Below are positions 62,251 through 64,000 of a DNA stretch of 64,000 bases, piece by piece. The stretch lies in the NCBI GenBank assembly GCA_009829735.1, contig CM020620.1:9316545-9380544 (forward strand), in the 5' to 3' direction. This DNA comes from Pyropia yezoensis. Taxonomy: Eukaryota; Rhodophyta; Bangiophyceae; Bangiales; Bangiaceae. A program made the translations under genes and the position numbers. A model generated the notes under the pieces. It was given only the letters and a program-made list of their open reading frames with translations, was not told the origin of the DNA and made no database searches. The first letter of the stretch is position 1, and each line of letters starts with the position of its first letter.

Positions 62251-62410
62251 TGTGTTTCTCACCGAGGGCCCATCGAGGGCCCATCGAGGGTCCACGATTG
62301 GGATCGCACATCGCAGGGAGTCCACGATACGGGCTGGATGGGGCCTATCGAGGCCCTATCGCAGGGGGCCTGCGATGGGGTCTCTCGACCGAGGCGACCC
62401 GCGCGAAGCA
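62251..62410. repeat. ATCGAGGGCCC-type short repeats
   Basis: CATCGAGGGCCC occurs twice in tandem, with variants ATCGAGGGTCC, ATCGAGGCCC and ATCGCAGGGGGCC through 62390. Related motifs in opposite orientation occur at 63578-63690. They may be subterminal repeats of a DNA element of about 1.4 kb. Confidence 0.4.
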
Positions 62411-63577
62411 CGGTCTGGAGCTTCCCAATTGACGAAAATGTTACTTAGGCGACCCGTTCGGCGCTCTCATTGGTTATTCACGCTGTCAACCTTTGGTCCG
62501 TTGTCGGGCACTTCGTTTCGTGGCTTTTGCGCGGTCGCGGGGGGGGGGGGGGGGCCCAGGAAAGGCCTGTGAGGGACCACCAGAGAGCGCACTTGGGCAC
62601 ACACCAGGGAGGCGACCCCTCTGCGCGCTCGTGGGACCCCCCCTCCAGAAGGCTCCTTCCTGAGAGGGACTTGCCAGTGAGGGGGTGTCTGCGCGCGGGC
62701 ACGGCCGGTGCTGTGTTGCGCGCACAAGCTAAGAGCCTTCCGTCCTTGCTGGTTCGCACGAGAACTGCTAGCGTGTGCTGTTGGGATCCGTTGACCGCGC
62801 GCACCTGATGGAGCACGGGTGAGGCGCCTGGGGATTAGCAAGACATGATGGTATGTGCACGACGTCGCGTTGTATGTGATGTTGTTGCTGGTGATGTTGC
62901 TTATGATTGCGCGCTTGGACGTACCGGTGCTGGATCTGTGCGTGCGTACAAGGGTGTGGGGCTTGCTTTGTTGCTCGTGATGTTGTGTGTTGGTTGTCTT
63001 TGCGGCGCGCGAGATTCGTGCGACCCACTTGCTGCTCGTGTGGCGCACCGCCGGGATCATGTGGGCGTGCTGCTGTTTTCGTTCTTGCGGTTTCTTTTTC
63101 CTTGTGTTGGTGATGTCGGCTTGTTTCTCGTGCGCTTGGCGTGTTGGTGATGTGCATGATGGATGTACACGTTGTCGCTTGTGCATGATGGTGCGTTTCT
63201 ATGTCGATCTCAGTATGAAGGCTGCGTCTGGGGGGATTCTCGGCGTCTGGCTACTGAAGGTGATGCGAGCCTCGCTGTCGGCGGTGGTGGGATCCGTCTG
63301 CTGCGCGTCAAGGTGTTTATCCTGTTCGTTTTCTGTGAGTCATTGGTTGGCTGCAGCGTTGTACGTAGGGCGTCCGCGTATGGGAGCTTAAAGGGGTGGC
63401 CGGGCAGGATGCGGACGGCTGCGAAGAATAGCGTACGCATTCCTGTTGATCAGGGCACGGGTGCTGATCAGGCGATATTAGCACCGCACAAGCGGCTAAT
63501 GAATGCTTAATAAACGTGAGATTCTGAGATTTCCTGTTTGGCTTCTGTCATGTGGGGCGTGACTTGCCCGAGGTAGT
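62411..63577. other. Unassigned region with T/G-rich segment
   Basis: G16 at 62539-62554. 62840-63380 is T/G-rich on plus (GATGTTGTTGCTGGTGATG), unlike the rest of the window and more like UTR or intron sequence. AATAAA at 63510-63515 could be a polyadenylation signal. No gene is identified. Confidence 0.35.
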
Positions 63578-64000
63578 CTCATCGAGGCTCTCATCTATCA
63601 GTATCGCAGCACGTCCACGATAGGGCTCCCGGCTCAACGAGGGCCCACCGCGGGCCCAACGCAGTCCCATCGAAACTGCGTCTCGATGAGATGCACACAA
63701 TCTGTGACGATGTGCCTGCACCCCCCCCCCCCCCCCCCCCAGCGCGTGAGGGGCCCTCTCCGGCCCAAATTGCACCCTCACTCCCCCGCCCCCCCGCCCC
63801 GGCGCGAGGGGCGCCCTCCCTTCGCCCCCCCCCGCACACGCGGAGACATGGTGTCTGGGGGGCGCGCAAAGGGCGCTCGATCCCCGCTCGTGAGCAAAGA
63901 AAGATGCCTGGGCGCCCACGTGGGCAACGCAGAGGCCGCACCACCGGTGCCCAGGTCGGGTAAGGCATCCCTTGTGGCCTACTGTGGTGGCCTCAAATCG
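63578..64000. repeat. Short inverted-motif cluster and C20 run
   Basis: Contains CATCGAGGCTC, CAACGAGGGCCC, CCGCGGGCCC and TCGATGAGATGC motifs (63578-63700), then 20 C at 63721-63740 and GC-rich DNA to the window end. No gene. Confidence 0.4.

Noticed and set aside
62987..63391. 134-codon Cys/Leu-rich frame on plus resembling a membrane protein
   Set aside because: Comes from the T/G-rich segment; overlapping frames look alike and no start context or homology supports it.

Overview
The window is repeat-rich nuclear DNA from a GC-rich eukaryote. The evidence is Ty3/gypsy chromoviruses with LTRs, PIF/Harbinger-type DNA transposons, a probable GT-AG intron, a MAP-kinase gene fragment, and satellites and minisatellites. 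The composition (Ala/Arg/Gly/Pro-rich proteins, poly-G and poly-C runs, few introns) would fit a bangialean red alga. A green alga or oomycete cannot be excluded; the lineage is a guess.

Layout. 1-3046: 5' end of a gypsy element (A, minus strand) inserted in a 60-bp repeat array. 3049-9297: a PIF/Harbinger gene pair, a Myb/SANT-like protein (+) converging on a DDE transposase (-). 10996-14501: a complete second Harbinger-type element with about 40-bp TIRs and a 3-bp TSD (TCA); it carries a SAP-domain protein (+) and a DDE transposase (-) with one in-frame stop. 15006-18955: a truncated gypsy element (B) fused to the 3' end of an A-family element. 18992-22648: a MAP-kinase C-terminal fragment and a large P-loop NTPase gene, the best host-gene candidate. 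23165-24978: an interval bounded by 25-bp inverted repeats. 24992-26430: a 346-bp satellite. 26560-57095: one degenerate 64-70 bp minisatellite that has absorbed gypsy element C (26770-53061, TSD GCGGC) and a solo LTR of another family (54413-55101, TSD GGCCG). Element C is itself split by gypsy element D (33396-51395, TSD GCTGT). 57319-61330: a decayed paralog of the Myb-like protein. 61331-64000: no recognisable gene.

Three things stand out. (1) The gypsy elements carry a long antisense ORF between pol and the 3' LTR. It is clearest in D and C; C's antisense ORF is cut in two by D and reads in frame across the restored target site. (2) Every gag ends with an in-phase GGGAAAC slippery heptamer one codon before the stop, and the -1 frame runs straight into protease/pol. 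All four elements also share one non-canonical primer-binding site. (3) The 500-N gap at 43259-43758 is flanked by a near-identical 6.7-kb duplication whose single-base differences pile up towards the gap on both sides. This looks like an unmerged contig overlap, so D is probably about 10.8 kb rather than 18 kb.

Nearly all coding capacity is transposon-derived. In each Harbinger pair a DNA-binding protein converges on its transposase. In each gypsy element gag and pol would be joined by -1 frameshifting, with the antisense ORF expressed from the opposite strand.
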